From contig NC_088297.1 of NCBI RefSeq assembly GCF_032854445.1, positions 23,633,127-23,697,126 on the forward strand: a stretch of 64,000 nt of DNA, written 5' to 3'. Below the pieces are notes generated by a model. That model saw only the letters and a program-made list of their open reading frames with translations. It did not search any database and was not told the origin of the DNA. Shown here piece after piece: positions 25,131 through 45,170 of the stretch (positions are counted from its first letter, which is position 1; every line of letters starts with the position of its first letter). This stretch comes from Liolophura sinensis. Taxonomy: Eukaryota > Mollusca > Polyplacophora > Chitonida > Chitonidae. The position numbers and the translations under genes were made by a program.

Positions 25131-26477
25131 TGCATGTAAGAAGGAAAATGAACTTATTAGTGATGCCACCGAGCAAATGCCATGACAAGTTCAGAATATT
25201 AGCCACCTTTTTTTTCTCTGGAATGCATGTGAAGACCTCAGAGTGAACAGTTCTCTGTTCATGAAGCAATTAAGTGTAGCAGTGATTTTATCTCAATCTC
25301 ATGATCACGTGGAAAAAAAATCTAGACCAAATTTGCATGTATATACCAAAACTCACAAATTGTGCTAGTTACAGTAAACAAGCAGCTTTTTCAATTTGGC
25401 CTAAGATATACAAAATAAAGCACACCATTGACTGTTTTGAATGCCATACACCAGCGTGGTCGGTGGACGGCTGATCGAGTCTGATTGTAGATACTGGTTA
25501 GTAGTGTTTTTGTTTGTAAATGTTGCTCTAAGTAGTCATGGCATAATTTATACTAAAAACGTCAGTTTGGTGACATGGCTACCCCACCTCGCATCAGCGC
25601 CCTGCTCATTACAAATTAGCAAAACTAGTCTTGAATCATTCACACCTGTAGGTGCGTGTATATAGAATGTATATATATATATATATATATAAATACATAT
25701 GTGAATCTGAGTGCAGGTTAATACAAGAGTATCATCAATCTTTATAAATATTCGTCGGCGAGAGTGTTTCAGGTGTTACTGTACATCGTTTAAGTAATTT
25801 TTTGTGATTTGAACTGTACATGTAGCTTGAGTTCTCAACTTGGTTTGCGATATTATTGCTTTCTCCCAGGATCTGAGGCTCTTTATAGTGAATTTATCGC
25901 AGTTAAGCAGGTGATACGATACCTATTTTAACTTTTGTTCTTATTAGTACCGTAAATATCATAACCCAGGATTTCATAATTTTGCATGCAGGGACAGCTT
26001 TCACTGAAGCTTATGTATCTGTTTTACTTTCCATTTTTATCTGCTAATTTTTTAAACTTTAGTTCAAGGGATTGTTAGATTGTTGCCGTGTGGTTTGGAT
26101 GCTTCCTGTAGTATTATGTTCTAGATAATGGTTAAAGAAATTACACTGGAGAATGCAAATTTTTGGCTTGTGCAATTCAGACTAAACTTTCTGTATATGT
26201 AGTGTTTCGGTTGTAGGATTTAGGTTTAGCAGTTTCCAAAAATCTCCACCTCAGTATCTTGTGATTTTCTGCTTTTTTTTTCTTCTCATTTTGCAATGAT
26301 GAAGTTCTTTAACAGTTCTATTTGGACCTCGACTACACAAATTTGATGTCATTTCGGCTACCCATACCTGAGCACTGTTTTGTGTGGATTATTCTTGTTC
26401 TCAAGTGTTCAGAAATCCTCCAGCTTTTGTGCCCCATCTTTAATCTTGTCTTCATGTATTTAAGTGTGTTCATCATT

Positions 26478-26478
<1 letters not shown>

Positions 26479-26527
<49 letters not shown>
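26479..26527. repeat. (TA)n microsatellite in STAM 3' UTR
   Basis: About 24 dinucleotides with one interruption; a shorter tract lies at 25669-25692. Confidence 0.95.
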
Positions 26528-26529
<2 letters not shown>

Positions 26530-26999
26530 ATCATAACTTTGCAGGTAAAGACACAAGTCAATATGTCCAGAACATTCTGGAGAAAACGCTTTAGGTTTGT
26601 GCTCAAAGCTTACCCTAAGTGACCATAAATTTCGTTCATGACTAACTTGCCCACTTTTCCCAATTCTGAGAGTTCTGTTGATTTTAGAAAGATGTTTTCT
26701 TGAAACATGCGATGATATTCTGCTTGAAAATTGTAAGTTTCAGCACCAAAAATAATATGTTGTGACATTTGTTTGCTTCAAAAAATGCAATTTTGTGAGT
26801 GAAATTTTAGGTCATATAGGGTAATTTACAGGGCCGTTTTGTGCATGTCTTCAGATTTACATCACTTCGTCTACATGTACATATTAACAGTGACTTTCTG
26901 ATATTTCGAATTGTTGTGACAAAATATGTAACAACACAAGGCGAAATGTGTGCTTGGATATTTTAACAAGTATTTCTACATGTACAGAGTAAATCATAG

Positions 27000-27222
27000 G
27001 GATCATAGGGCTGAGTTTTGTTGCCCGGACATTCATTGCTGCAACAGTGGCACATTTGGTAATGATTTGTTTATCTCTGATGTGAGTTTTGTTGCCAGGA
27101 CATTCGTTGCTACGACAGTGGCACATTTGGTAATGATTTGTTTATCTCTGATGTGAGTTTTGCCAGGACATTCGTTGCTATGACAGTGGCACATTTGGTA
27201 ATGATTTGTTTATCTCTGATGT
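27000..27222. repeat. 70-bp triplication in STAM 3' UTR
   Basis: Three copies containing gacattcgttgct and cacatttggtaatgatttgt, with tttatctctgatgtgag as junction. Confidence 0.8.
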
Positions 27223-28689
27223 GACAAAAACTATTTTTAGGCACTGGAGTATCCTTGGCTAAACCCGCATTACTATGTACCGTAGCCTACATCAGAGGAA
27301 ATGCCGTGAGACATCGTATCAAACTAAAAACTTTGAACTGTGTGTACCATGTGATAGCATTTATTGTGTATTTATGACATGTACCTGTACAACACTTTCA
27401 TATGCAAGAGTGTGTTGTGCTGTATAATCCTTTCTTGTATTATTCACACCTGTATTTTGTTTCCTTGTGTGTGTATATATATCAGCACGAGGTGAGAGAC
27501 AGATTGTTGATAGATTAGGTGTAGTCTAGGTGTTAGGTGTAATCACAAGTTCCTGGTTTTGTATTATTTTTCGAGAGTTCGATGTATATTTCTGAACATG
27601 GACATAGTACACATTCGCAATGTAATGCATGTATATGGACATAATTATTGTATGTAATAAAATGTATATACTAATACATCCTCATGAACCAAACCACTTT
27701 CTAGGTAATTCCAAACTGTGTACACTGTGTTTTCTGTTTGTTCGTACATGACCAAAGGCATTCAGAATCGACCTCCAGTGGTGTGGCGACAACTGTCCAA
27801 GGGACTGGACAAACACGGAGGATGATTCCGTATACCTGTGGTATTGTCAATGGTTCAGGATTCTTCTTGTGAACCTGTTCAAAATGCTATTATTAAAGCC
27901 AGCCTGCAATGTTTTCAGTCCTAGCTGGGGCTCATTTTAACAAAATTGCATAAATCTTTTCTTGCATACAGGTATGGCATTTTGTCTGGGCTGTAGCACC
28001 AAAAGGTGACCTGATCTACAAGCAAAGTTTGTACAAAACATTGATTTACAAAGTTTTGTGAGAGGAAGCCCTGACGTTGAGTACTCAGTATTGTACAGTA
28101 CTGTGGTCTCTCTTTTGCATAGGTCTTCATTGATTCACTGTAAATAAAGTGGTCTTACGAGTCAGATTTCGTTGTTCGTTATTGTCCATCATCAAAGGAG
28201 ATTCTTTTATATTTTTGTGTTTCCCTTAAATACTGAACCCCAAGGCACTGTTTCACGAAACTTTCAAGTTCAGTAAATTGTTCACTGTTTAGCCGGCTTG
28301 TCTAAGTCCCACGTGGAAAATTTAAAAAAAAAAATTTAAATGGAAGACGATTTAAGCATGGTAATATGTTGCTCAAAAACATTGGTGAAAACTGGCCCAA
28401 GTAAAACATTCAGTGGTGCACTGAATAACCTACAAATAACAAGGTTCCAAAAGCACCGTCTAATGGCAGTTTAATTGGTCTTTCTATCTGAACAACTTGA
28501 GCTTTCTGGGAATGGACATGTTGGAGGGGGTATTCAGGGACAAGCTATTCACTGGTCTCCATTACATGTATATTTTTTTACTACATTGTCGTAACATTCA
28601 TGATATTCCTCAAAGCATCCTGCCATACTAGTATCTTTGGTGCCTTTTTGTCATCAAAGTTAGAGCAGGAGTGCTTTCAACTTTGGTCA

Positions 28690-28835
28690 GTTTCACAGGT
28701 GGAGGAAACCATGATACCCAAGACAAACCCCTGGAACCAGCATGAGCTAGAACTCACAGCAACCCCACGGGTGGGAGGCTCCTGCATCACTGTGCTGGAC
28801 TGGCGTGCTAACCCCCCTAGGCCACTAAGGCCCCT
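28690..28835 (-). mobile_element. Type A SINE, head half only
   Basis: Reverse orientation: gagctagaactcacagcaac, ggtgggaggctcctgcatca and gtgctaacccccctaggcca (A-box side at right). The tail is missing. Confidence 0.65.
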
Positions 28836-28845
28836 TTCTAGTATT

Positions 28846-29008
28846 TACCCTAATTCCTCGGCCTTTTCCGCATATGAAAGAACAACTTTCAGTGCAATTT
28901 ATGTACATTTACAATTAGGAGACAGAACATTAAACTACAGCAGCTGGACTGGCCAATTCGGCAATTCCAATGTGTGCAAACAAGCGAAAATGTTGAAGAA
29001 TTACAGTA
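28846..29008 (+). mobile_element. MITE family M1, copy 6 (deleted inside)
   Basis: Both ends kept (accctaattcctcggccttt and aaatgttgaagaattacagt) but about 60 bp of interior is missing. Confidence 0.65.
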
Positions 29009-29514
29009 CATGTATATATTTCATAGGTGGAACACTGGAAGTACATTATACGGGAGTTTCAAAGGTCAGGGTTTAACCTTGTGTGTCTTGACAACTTGGC
29101 TATGCTTTGCTTTAACACTGAGCTGTAGCGGAGCTCACTTGACCTCTTCTCCCTCATGTTCTGACAGTAGTATAAATAACACACTCGCAAGGGTCCTTGC
29201 TTGAGAAATGAAAAAAGACACTGTGTTTCAATATGAGCGATAAAAATTTGCTTTTATTCAGCAGGTATGTCAGTTAACTTGTTCCTGCTTGATAAGAGTT
29301 TAGTCAGTACCACAGGTGCCTATAGGTACCATACAGGGTAGACAAGCCTGGCTGTAGACAGGTGGTTTAGTGGAAATTCTTGAGCCATTCACTGCATGAG
29401 GTGTCTTTCATCCTGCACCTGGTGAAGGGTGCATCCAACAATTCCAGCACAGTGCGGACATCTGCACCAGCAGGACTGTTCACCCTCCATTCCTTTCTGA
29501 TTCTGAGGATCTAC

Positions 29515-30194
29515 CATCAGTTACCAGGCACAAAAAAGACGGAAGTTCAGTTGATGTAAAATGTCCCCCTGCCTTGGTGGATTACGCACAAAATATGGGT
29601 GGAGTGGTCAGAGGTGATCGGTTAGTAGCACTCTACAACAGTTGTCGTAAATCAGTGAAGTGGTGGAAAAGAATTTTGTTTTATCTCTTAGAAGTGTCGT
29701 TTCTTGATGCTTACGTGATAGAATCTGTTGTTAGATTGAACGGCATGCAGAAGAGGCCTTACTTAGCTTTCAAAATGGACATAGCAAAATGTTTGATAGG
29801 TGGCCGCCCATATAGAAATAAGAAGGGGAGGCCTTCGATCGGAGACCCAATTGCTGACCAGAGACTTCAAAATGTTGGAAGACATTTGCCTTTGTATTCA
29901 CTGGCCAGACGGGACTGTAGAGTGTGTAATGAAAAGATTATTAGAAGTGGTAGTGCCTGTATGAGTGGGGAGGCTTCACGAGTGGAAAATGGCAGGTCAT
30001 ATGACACTGATAGACATAGGTCCCATTTCTTCTGTGACACATGTCATGTTGCTCTGTGCTTGAACAAAGATAGAAACTGTTATTTGCTGTATCACACATA
30101 CAAAGACTATTGTGCATTCAACAAAAAGTGCATAACTCTCTGTTTTACACTAAGTAATGATATCCAGAAAATGACATGGGAAGTATTTGAATGA
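29515..30194 (+). pseudogene. piggyBac-type transposase, C-terminal fragment
   Basis: An open frame of about 220 codons begins near 29515 (RHKKDGSSVDVKCPPALVDY) and continues past an internal ATG at 29574. It carries the C-terminal half of a piggyBac/PGBD4-like transposase: YAQNMGGVVRGDRLVALYN resembles the motif around the last catalytic Asp, followed by SVKWWKRILFYLLEVSFLDA. The terminal cysteine-rich finger (CRVC, FFCDTCHVALC, and a final H in LLYHT) is present. The N-terminal half with the first catalytic Asp residues is absent, and no terminal repeats were found. The frame ends with TGA after 30191. It lies between the 3' ends of STAM and PSMD14. It could be a recent fragment or a domesticated piece; I favour a fragment. 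Confidence 0.8.
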
Positions 30195-30199
30195 TCTAG

Positions 30200-30958
30200 T
30201 TTATTTGCATTTATTTACACTGCTTCTCAAATTTCATGACTTTTAGGACAATTTCTTCTCTTGCGTTTCCATGGCAACCCCTAAGTATTCTATACAACAG
30301 ATAGAGCTGTATCACTCATAGTCTGTGTGTCAGGCCTTCTTACTGGTGTATTTTAATTGTGTTTATTGAAAGTAAACCTGAAATCAGGCACAAAAATCAT
30401 ATGACAGATATAAGTACACCGCTGCGCAAAATCCATAACTTTTGTAAGTTTGCACATTTACATTAGGATTCAAATAATTCTAAGAGAAAATAAATAGCAA
30501 AATGTTTGCATGTTTGAAAACATGACAATGTCTGTGCTGAAAAAAAGCACTTTATAATTAATAATTTCATCTCCACACCTTGAAAAATGCATTTTAATTC
30601 AATTTTGTGAAATACGTACGTTTGTAAAGAGAAGACCTTAAATACTTCAGTCATACAAATGTGGCATATTTGTTATTTACATATTCAATATATTCAGTCT
30701 GGAAAGGGTTAAAACAACCTTGTCCCAAGTGCACACCGGCACATTCTCCTCTCCTGTCATGCCAGTAAAAATAAGATCTCTGAGGTCTTGTTCTTGCAAA
30801 AAAACCAAATGAGAAAGGGAGAATGGATGTTTAATATTTCTGAAATGAACACAACATGGCCAAACTTGGGACAGGGTTATTTTCAGCACACAGACCTGCT
30901 GATGTTAACGACAGCCAAGCTGAGCTGAGATTAACAGTACATGTAAGTCAGCACTGTG
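30200..30958. other. PSMD14 3' UTR and intergenic space
   Basis: Contains candidate minus-strand poly(A) signals and no coding sequence. The boundary between UTR and spacer is not visible. Confidence 0.4.
30362..30367 (-). terminator. Possible PSMD14 poly(A) signal
   Basis: First AATAAA found on the minus strand downstream of the PSMD14 stop, about 590 bp away. Two more lie near 30205 and 30215. Signal choice is a guess. Confidence 0.25.
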
Positions 30959-39653
<8,695 letters not shown>

Positions 39654-39671
39654 GCCTGTTTGGGATTACCT
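39654..39671 (-). other. PSMD14 5' UTR part of the first coding exon
   Basis: Minus strand reads ttgtattacacag|gtaatcc before the ATG, a plausible 3' splice site 18 bp upstream of the start codon. This implies at least one upstream non-coding exon. Inferred from splice consensus only. Confidence 0.4.
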
Positions 39672-40378
39672 GTGTAATACAAGGCAACCAGAATAACAAT
39701 TGCAATTTGGAGTAGCACAAAATGACCATGAAATATGTGAGAGACCTGCACGGCTAGAGTGACAGTACCATAACCTGTCAAAAAGTCAACTGCAATCGTC
39801 CTTGTCTATAGTGATACTATAAATTCTGACATTCACTGTTCCACTGAATCCATCACTGCCTTGTCAATCCATCTTGGTTTTCTCTGGTGCTAAACTTACA
39901 GCAGTGGGTGCATTCACAACATCATGGAAAATCACAGAAAAATCAGATTTCTGAACTCCAACTCGATGGAACTGATCTCAATGAGTGTCCCTATTTGCTT
40001 TAGAATAGAGTTATTATATCCATGAAGGCTTCCACGGCACACACTTTTCGGCAACTAGAGCCATCTTCTCAATGGTCCACAGTGAAGCAGGACATGCGTT
40101 TAGCTGCTCAAGATGGTGGCAGCATCCAAAGAGAGCCTTCATATGGCTATAATAAATCGAATAGGGACATATTGAGGCGGTATGGTGGGTGCAGAAAGCA
40201 GGTCCTTAGATTGGTGTCTTTTATTCGCACAAGTCGAAGAAAATCGACCTGGACATTTGTACATTATGAAATTAAAATTGTTAGCATCAAGGCTCCAAAG
40301 ACTCTAGGCCAGCATAACAAAACGGGTTGGAGTCTTTTGGGGCTATATCAGAAATAAATCACAAATCTGAGATAGTTC

Positions 40379-40968
40379 CATTAAATTAAATGTTGAGGTC
40401 TATTTTCAACAATTTCTGATATCTATCTGCCTCAACGTTTAATTGTTGAATTCAAAAACACGGTAGGTCCATTAACAAAATGGGCCATTACATAATATCT
40501 ACTCCAAAATGGTGGCCCTTTCATCTGTCATTATGGATGTAGAATAGAAACAACAATTTGCCTGAAAAATTAATTCTAAAGCTTCCAGTCCATGCTTGCA
40601 GCTATCAGATGCACCTCTGCTGTGTTATCAGAGCATATACAATTTGGATTTTGGATGCACCCGATGAGTCATGTGTGCACACAGGGATTTTGAAGGCAGA
40701 AAAGTAGCACTTCATCAGATTTTCTGCATATATCTAGTCTGAAATAGATTTAAACATGAATGTGTGATTGAAAGCATCATTTCCCCTTCAATCCTCAACA
40801 GAAATTGGTGATGCTGTTATAAAGTGGATTTACAGGTTCACTTCATACCGCGAAGTGCCATGCGAAATGGACCTACCAGTTTTCGAATTCAGCGATTAAA
40901 CGCTGAGGCAGGTAGGCCTAAATATCAGAAATTGTTGAAAACAGATCTCAACGTTTAATTTAACTGAA
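40379..40968. mobile_element. Non-coding element with about 95-bp inverted ends, in PSMD14 5' UTR intron
   Basis: Left arm 40379-40473 (ttcaacaatttctgatat, tctgcctcaacgtttaat, ggtaggtccatt) is matched inverted by 40866-40968 (aatggacctacc, gattaaacgctgaggcag, atatcagaaattgttgaa). The 390-bp interior has no coding frame. Typical of a MITE or a deleted DNA transposon. Confidence 0.7.
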
Positions 40969-41292
40969 CTAAAATTTGAGACATCTTCACAAAATATATC
41001 TCTTATCTTTCTTTTCACAAAACGTGTATACGTTCACTACCAACTTATCGCCAGAACAACAATCTCTGAACGTAATGTCAGGTCTTGCCAGCAATGAATA
41101 GTAGAAAGCCATCTGAACAATGTTGTTGGGCGTTGTTGTTGTAAAGCCAAGATCAAAATGTCAGAAAATAACATTCTCACTATAGTTACGATGAAACCAG
41201 CTGGGCTAAGATACTCGCAGACCAGGGTGGGACGGCTCCGCGTGCACCTGACTATTGTTTCTTCCCGATCTTCTTGATGACAAGGAGGTTAC

Positions 41293-41350
41293 CTAGAATT
41301 TCGAATCAAAGTTGTCAGCATGACAAGCAGTTTATACACTTCCGCTTGTT
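41293..41350 (-). promoter_or_regulatory. Possible PSMD14 non-coding exon 1 and promoter
   Basis: Minus strand has a donor-like ctag|gtaacc ending at 41293, and an ETS-type gcggaag (plus cttccgc) near 41340-41346. Together with the acceptor at 39671 this would define a 1.6-kb 5' UTR intron. Transcript evidence would be needed; the exact start is not visible. Confidence 0.35.
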
Positions 41351-41570
41351 CCCAGGCCAGTTGCATGCTGGGTAAAACGATCGGAAAGCCGTCCTCGTTT
41401 CACGACTATAACTTCCTTTCATTTGTAAGTTTTAGGCCTATGGTGTAAAATTATTCTTGTAGCAATTACAATGGATATTTTGCTGGAAAAAGTCAAACGA
41501 CAAGTTACGATGGTTATTCATTTACATGCAGCTATTTATATACGATAATTTCTAGGAGGTCATTGTGTGG

Positions 41571-41643
41571 GGCCCCGTGGCCTAATGGATAAGGCGTCTG
41601 ACTTCGGATCAGAAGATTGCGAGTTCGAGTCTCGTCGGGGTCG
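41571..41643 (+). tRNA. tRNA-Arg (TCG anticodon)
   Basis: 73-bp cloverleaf: acceptor stem ggccccg pairs with cggggtc (one G-T), A box tggcctaatgg, anticodon loop cttcgga, B box gagttcgagtctc, discriminator G, no intron. A T-run from 41646 serves as the Pol III terminator. It is intact, unlike the tRNA-like heads of nearby SINEs. It lies about 220 bp upstream of the inferred PSMD14 start and points away from that gene. Confidence 0.96.
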
Positions 41644-41819
41644 AATTTTTTTTTCTTCTCTTCATAATAAAACATAAATAAACGTACGTACATTATCATA
41701 CACGTTGATGGTCCTGACTAGAGTAATACATTACGTTTAGCTAAATGTATTTTTTTATCAAAGGCCGAAGACGAATTCAACTCCGTAGGCCTGCTTGTAT
41801 CCTGCATGGGTTATGCAGA

Positions 41820-43350
41820 TCCAAACTGAGCAAAAATACAAACGCAACACAAAATTATATTTTGATAAAATTAACTGCGTTATCAAACTTCTTTCACTAC
41901 CGGGAAAAGGAAATGTAATATACTCTAAGCAACACACTGCCATATCTGATGGAAACGGACAACGGTCGATATGTTAACGCTGAGGCAGGTTACGAAACAG
42001 GGGTGGAGTCATTTTGGGAAATTCCACACTTCGGTACCGAGTATGTCCGCCGTTTGGCTGCTGCACTTCTACACATCGTAGACACACAGGCCTGGACTTG
42101 CGGAATGTTTTCCCGCTCCAGTGTGAGGACCAAACCCAACTGCGATGTTACCTGGAGCTGCGAAAAAGTCGCTCATGAACACGCCGGTCGAAGACATCCC
42201 ACAGGTGTTCATTTGGGGACACTTCAATGTTTTCGGCCTGTAGAAACGCTATGCATACAGCAGCAACATGGGGACCGGCATTGTCGTGCTGAAATGTTAC
42301 CCCATGGCGCCGGACAAATGGGACGACTATTGGGCGCAGGAATTCATCACGGTATCCTACTGCATTCAACTTATACCGTGAAGCTGAGTGCGATGGTCAT
42401 GAATTATCCCCCCCCCCCCTCCACCAACGTCTCGCCGCCAAACTCGGTTAGTCCCATCGGCTCTGTGCAGCTTAAAATGGGATTCGCCTAAAATTATAAC
42501 ACGTAGCCATCGTGCCACAGGCCAATGAGCATGAATGTTAACCCAGTCACACCGACACTGGCGTTGCGCTGGGCTAAGGTCTATACCGTAGAGTGGTCTA
42601 CGGGATCGCAAATTCGCTTCTCTGAAGCGGTTCCGACCCGTTTGAGCGGAAATCTACAGAACTGTAACATAGTTAGAAAAGAAAATGAAAGTAGAAAAAA
42701 ATAACACAACACAACTTTTTAAGTTGCAGTTACCGGTATGTTTTTTTTAAAAACAAGTTGTTCGCACGACTTAGTAAAGATACCCTGCGCGCGACTTAAT
42801 ACAAATCTCGAGAACACAAGATAACTGGCCAATAGAAATGCACAATTATGTCGTGCGCATGAGATCTTTACTAAGTCGTGCGAACGACTTACTAAAAAAA
42901 AAAAAATATTTGACAGAAACTTTCAAAGTTGTGTTGTTATTATTCTTTTTTTCTATTTACAATTTTTTTTCTAACCATGTCACTTTTACGGCTCCGTAGA
43001 AATCCGGTTATTATGGAGCCCGATTATTTCATTAGCTGTGGCAGTGACTGACCTGAAACGTTCGCGGAAGTGGAGGAGGCGAATATGGCGATCTTAGTCC
43101 GGGGTCGTTACGCGGTCAGGCATGCGAACGACTAGCCGTTGTGCTGAATGCTTCATGACGTCTTCTGACGGATCGCTGACACATTAACGTTGAGGGTTCT
43201 GGCTACAGTTCTAGGTTCATTCCAGCGTCGAGCATGTCGATGGTGCGCTCTCGTTGGTTTCGTGGCATCGTGCCTTTTGACAGAGCTTGTACTGTACGGG
43301 TGGTCTTTTGTACACCTGAGGGTAATGGGTGCCAGGGAAGACATTACAGA
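41820..43350 (-). pseudogene. Decayed Tc1-like DNA transposon
   Basis: Minus-strand pieces of a Tc1-family transposase in order: N-terminal HTH region (TVARTLNVNVSAIR, about 43240), the linker DRHIRLLHFRERFRS (about 43075), ACDWVNIHAHW-type catalytic N-part with ILGESHF where Tc1 has a DES motif (about 42520), the second Asp in FQHDNAGPHVA (about 42290) and SPNEHLWDVFDRRV (about 42190). It contains several stops and frameshifts. The first catalytic Asp is replaced by Gly, and part of the segment before SPNEHLW is deleted. The 5' and 3' ends are approximate; a TIR-like aaatacaaacgcaacac lies near 41834. A palindromic element (42671-42980) sits between the N- and C-terminal halves. Confidence 0.82.
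42671..42980. mobile_element. Palindromic MITE inserted in the Tc1 remnant
   Basis: Both ends carry inverted copies: left gttagaaaagaaaatg and aacacaacacaac, right gttgtgttgttatt and ttttttctaac. A second inverted pair lies inside (cgcacgacttagtaaagat near 42755 and its complement near 42860). There is no coding capacity. Being flanked by Tc1 transposase sequence on both sides shows it arrived after the Tc1 copy. Target duplication is not clear. Confidence 0.7.
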
Positions 43351-43436
43351 TCACTGAGCTCTACAGATAGGGCCACACGTGTCTGACGTGTCAAAATGGT
43401 GAATAGGCTTGAAACCGACAACACTTTGGTTTTGGC

Positions 43437-43720
43437 ATGCGTGCGTGCTTGGCGTTTAGCGTCGTACTCAACAATTTTTCAGTCATATGACGACGAAAGA
43501 GTCCTTAGAGTACATGTAACGTGACTCCTTGTTGCAGGACGGATTTCCACCGCTCTTTTTTCTAGTGCTGCTTCACCGAGATGACTTACCGAAGGCAAGT
43601 AAACCGCCCCATCCGAGCCATTATACTGATACGGGTCAACCAATCATTACACTATCCCCTTAATGCTGAACGCCAAGCGAGGAAGTTGCAACTTCTCCTT
43701 TTAAGGTCTTAGGTCTCAAG
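43437..43720 (-). mobile_element. Type B SINE beside the Tc1 remnant
   Basis: Reverse: tcgtactcaacaatttttca, ttgcaggacggatttccacc, gccattatactgatacgggt, ctgaacgccaagcgaggaag. The tRNA-like head is absent. Confidence 0.7.
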
Positions 43721-44302
43721 TGAATGCAAGTTCATTTCTGTTCTAATTCGCTACGCTCAAATGAAAAGAAAACATTTATCATTCCACAACACAGGTTTTA
43801 TCACTTAAATGCCAGGTGACGAGGCCAGCAGCGCTGTGTACACAAACTCAAATACACCTTTCATCCAGATACAGAAATAAGGAAAAGTCGGTTCTATTCT
43901 TACTGGGTAAACCGTCGCAGACACCGGGCGCCACCCAGGTAAAACCAGAGATGAAAAAACTTGCCGGGAAAATACACCCCTTGAACACCCGTAGCAATGC
44001 AGCCAGCATCTCCGGTCAGAATGACGACACTTCATTCTCCCTTAAAATCCGTAATTTCCTTTATGACATTAATAATTGAGAAGTTAATTAAGCAATTAAT
44101 AATCCCCACTAACGTTTCTGTATTGTGGATCTGTCGATCCGAAGAATTTAGTGTCTTCTCTCCAAAAATCAGACTGAGATGGAGGGGATAACGATCTACA
44201 TGTATATAAAACGTGCTCCAACTAAAACAGATATTAAAAATTTGACAGTTGATATTTAGTTGTATACACTTTTCTGCACATTTTTAAAATAGATCACGAA
44301 GC

Positions 44303-45025
44303 CAGGTGAACATGAATCAGGGCGGCCATTCACCCGCGTGGTCGGGCGCTCGATGGCCGCGGTGATGAATCGGTGCGGCCGTTCACCTGCGTGGTCTGGC
44401 GCTCGATGGCCGCGGTGATGAACATGAATCAGAGCGGCCGTTCGCCTGCGTGGTCTGGCGCTCGATGGCCGCGGTGATGAACGTGAATCAGCGCGGCCGT
44501 TCACCTGCGTGGCCTGGCGCTCGATGGCCGCCGTGATGAATCAGCGCGGCCATTCAGCTGCGTGGTCTGGCGCTGGATGGCCGCGGTGATGAATCAGCGC
44601 GGCCGTTCACCTACGTGGTCTGGCGCTCGATGGTCGCGGTGATGAACATGAATCAGAGCGGCCGTTCGCCTGCGTGGTCTGGCGCTGGATGGCCGCGGTG
44701 ATGAATCAGCCCGGCCGTTCACCTACGTGGTCTGGCCCTCGATGGCCACGGTGATGAACATGACTCAGTGCGGCCGTTCACCTGCGTGGTCTGGCGCTCG
44801 ATGGCCGCGGTGATGAACATGAATCAGTGCGGCCGTTCACCTGCGTGGTCTGGCGCTCGATGGCCGCGGTGATGAACATGACTCAGTGCGGCCGTTCACC
44901 TGCGTGGTCTGGCGCTCGATGGCCGCGGTGATGAACGTGAATCAGCGCGGCCGTTCACCTGCGTGGTCTTTCGCTCAATGGCCGCGGTGATGAACATGAA
45001 TCAGCACGGCCATTCACCTGCGTGG
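44303..45025. repeat. CpG-rich 52-58-bp minisatellite
   Basis: Thirteen copies with gcggccgttcacctgcgtgg and ctggcgctcgatggccgcgg. Length variants lack aacatg after gtgatg. Much richer in G+C and CpG than its surroundings. Intergenic. Confidence 0.92.
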
Positions 45026-45170
45026 ACAATTCCAGCCTACTGATAGGCTTCTGTATACTTTTCCTGACTGGTACCTAAAACGCTCATTAGCATAATACAG
45101 GGCCTGTATTCAACTCAAACCGAGCAGCTCACAGCTAACGTATTTAGTCCTTGCTGACCTGGGCCCGTTT

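Larger units (their letters stand above)
24409..28165 (+). other. STAM 3' UTR (long, contains a MITE and a tandem triplication)
   Basis: After the STAM stop there is no further exon-like sequence. Candidate poly(A) signals are AATAAA at 27656-27661 and at 28143-28148. The second is followed by a T/GT-rich stretch and looks the better end, giving a UTR of about 3.7 kb. Within it lie a reverse MITE copy (24909-25130), (TA)n tracts and a 70-bp triplication (27000-27222). Length and end are inferred. Confidence 0.45.

Noticed and set aside
28600-29076. 158-codon open frame
   Set aside because: It runs through a reverse SINE and a MITE copy; no independent coding signal.
40022-40357. 111-codon plus-strand frame
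   Set aside because: Lies in the PSMD14 5' UTR intron, no recognisable domain, low-complexity composition and no splice context.
41949-42491. 180-codon plus-strand frame
   Set aside because: Antisense shadow of the Tc1 transposase remnant.
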